Shown: piece by piece, positions 63,342 to 64,000 of the stretch
Layout of the letters: each line of letters opens with the position of its first letter
How positions within the stretch are numbered: position 1 is the stretch's first letter
Assembly (NCBI RefSeq): GCF_005405905.1
Contig: NZ_BJHU01000043.1
Location: 62,001-126,000, forward strand
DNA length: 64,000 nt
DNA from: Acidovorax sp. NB1
GTDB lineage: Bacteria; Pseudomonadota; Gammaproteobacteria; Burkholderiales; Burkholderiaceae_C
Direction of reading: 5' to 3'
Notes under the pieces: model-generated
Seen by the model: only the letters and a program-made list of their open reading frames with translations
What the model was told of the DNA's origin: nothing
The model's database searches: none
Made by a program: the position numbers and the translations under genes

Positions 63342-64000
63342 ATGCACCAAATTTTTAAGAAAAAAGCGGCCTCTGCGCGCGTCCATCAAGCGCTGATAGC
63401 TATTGTTTGTATAGCATCTGGCGCTGCAGGGGCGCAAACCGCATACCCCCACAAGCCTGTGAGGCTGGTGGTGGGGTTTGCCGCAGGCGGCCCCACCGAC
63501 GTGGTGGCGCGCGCGTTTGCCGACCATGCCAGCCGCGCGCTGGGCCAGCCCTTTGTGGTGGACAACAAACCCGGCGCCAACACCATCCTGGCCGCCCAGG
63601 CAGTGGCCAGCGCACCGGCCGATGGTTACACGCTGCTGTTTGGCGCCACCAACCACACCATGATCCCGGGGCTGTATGCCGGGCAGGTCAAGTTTGATGC
63701 GGTCAAATCGTTCAAGCCGCTGTGCACCGTGGCCACCAGCCCCACGGTGCTGGTGGTGGGGCAGGCCCTGCCGGTGAAGTCGCTGGCCGACTACATGGCC
63801 CGTGCGCGCAAGGAGCCGGGGCGCCTGTCTGCGGGCACGGCGGGTGTGGGCAGTTCGGGCCACTTTGCCACCGAGATGTTTGCCCGCGCCAACAGCCTGC
63901 AACTGAACCACGTGCCCTACAAGGGCGCTGCGCCCGTGGTGACGGACCTGGTGGGCGGCCAGCTCGACAGCTCGTTTGCCACGCTGGGTTCGGTGCTGCC
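63342..64000 (+). CDS. Bug/TctC family periplasmic receptor, third of the operon (3' end outside window)
   Basis: The frame is open from ATG 63342 (GGAGA seven bases upstream) to the window end, about 219 codons. After the leader come AYPHKPVRLVVGFAAGGPTD, DNKPGANTILAAQAVA and LNHVPYKGAAPVVTDLVGGQ, canonical for Bug receptors. The signal peptide KKKAASARVHQALIAIVCIA is encoded almost entirely by a copy of the dispersed repeat (63359-63414). Confidence 0.92.
   Translation, partial: MHQIFKKKAASARVHQALIAIVCIASGAAGAQTAYPHKPVRLVVGFAAGGPTDVVARAFADHASRALGQPFVVDNKPGANTILAAQAVASAPADGYTLLFGATNHTMIPGLYAGQVKFDAVKSFKPLCTVATSPTVLVVGQALPVKSLADYMARARKEPGRLSAGTAGVGSSGHFATEMFARANSLQLNHVPYKGAAPVVTDLVGGQLDSSFATLGSVL
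63359..63414 (+). repeat. Dispersed repeat copy 11, encoding the Bug signal peptide
   Basis: GAAAAAAGCGGCCTCTGCGC, then CATCAAGCGCTGATAGCTAT, then TGTTTGTATAGC. It aligns with copy 1 in the same reading phase (about 70% of a 42-base core by hand count). Confidence 0.75.

Noticed and set aside
1-64000. tRNA, rRNA, prophage or complete insertion sequence
   Set aside because: No cloverleaf-like segment with conserved TTCGA loop and acceptor, no rRNA signature, no phage structural genes and no transposase or integrase were seen.

Overview
The window is a dense, GC-rich bacterial chromosome segment. Its gene content points to a betaproteobacterium of the order Burkholderiales, most likely the family Comamonadaceae (Acidovorax or a relative). 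The grounds are four or more Bug/TctC-type solute receptors, TRAP transporters, a thiolase very close to Cupriavidus BktB, IclR/LysR/MarR regulators, and short palindromic repeats scattered between genes. No rRNA, tRNA, CRISPR array, prophage or complete insertion sequence was seen. Taxonomy is inferred from content and not from a marker gene.

Layout. 1-3.9 kb: the helicase HrpA, with its start outside the window. 3.9-9.5 kb: a 1718-residue repeat protein (DUF4347, alternating Ig-like repeats, choice-of-anchor U domain), followed by a small lipoprotein reading frame that may be frameshifted. 9.5-11.0 kb: a 1.5 kb stretch without a convincing gene, carrying repeats and decayed coding fragments. 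11-17 kb: an acyl-CoA ligase, a PilZ protein divergent from a receptor-PAS-GGDEF-EAL protein, and a small exported protein. 17-29 kb: a 2OG-Fe dioxygenase, a MITE-like element upstream of a UspA protein, a Bug receptor, BktB, an SDR, a MarR/EamA divergent pair, two nitroreductases, an RluA-type pseudouridine synthase and a hybrid histidine kinase. 28-32.4 kb: a leftward group with FKBP, MerR, an acyltransferase and an MFS exporter. 32.6-37.6 kb: the glycine cleavage operon gcvT-gcvH-gcvP behind a tandem glycine riboswitch. 37.6-40.5 kb: a TRAP operon (P-Q-M). 40.9-51.2 kb: Lrp and LysR regulators, then an apparent operon of a D-glutamate cyclase family protein, TRAP P-Q-M, a second P receptor and a fused 5-oxoprolinase. 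51.3-57.4 kb: a chemoreceptor, ETF-ubiquinone oxidoreductase, an SDR, a thioesterase, an exported protein and an AhpD-like protein. 57.6-64 kb: an IclR regulator divergent from Bug, amidohydrolase, Bug, RraA-type aldolase, hydroxyacid dehydrogenase and a third Bug receptor that runs off the end.

How the genes work together. The 42.7-51.2 kb operon makes biochemical sense as uptake of D-glutamate or 5-oxoproline, cyclisation, and ATP-driven opening to glutamate. The 58-64 kb operon looks like uptake and breakdown of an oxygenated di- or tricarboxylic acid. BktB, the SDRs, the thioesterase, ETF-QO and the acyl-CoA ligase fit fatty-acid or aromatic acyl-CoA metabolism.

The most unusual structure is a family of about eleven short (about 50 bp) related repeats. 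Their core reads roughly A5-T-GGCC, then AAGCGC, then AGCTATCAAAAT, then GGAG. Most copies are intergenic, and two of those make terminator hairpins. One lies in frame inside hrpA, and one forms most of the signal peptide of the last Bug receptor. A 268 bp MITE-like element with about 30 bp inverted ends and a TAA duplication is also present.
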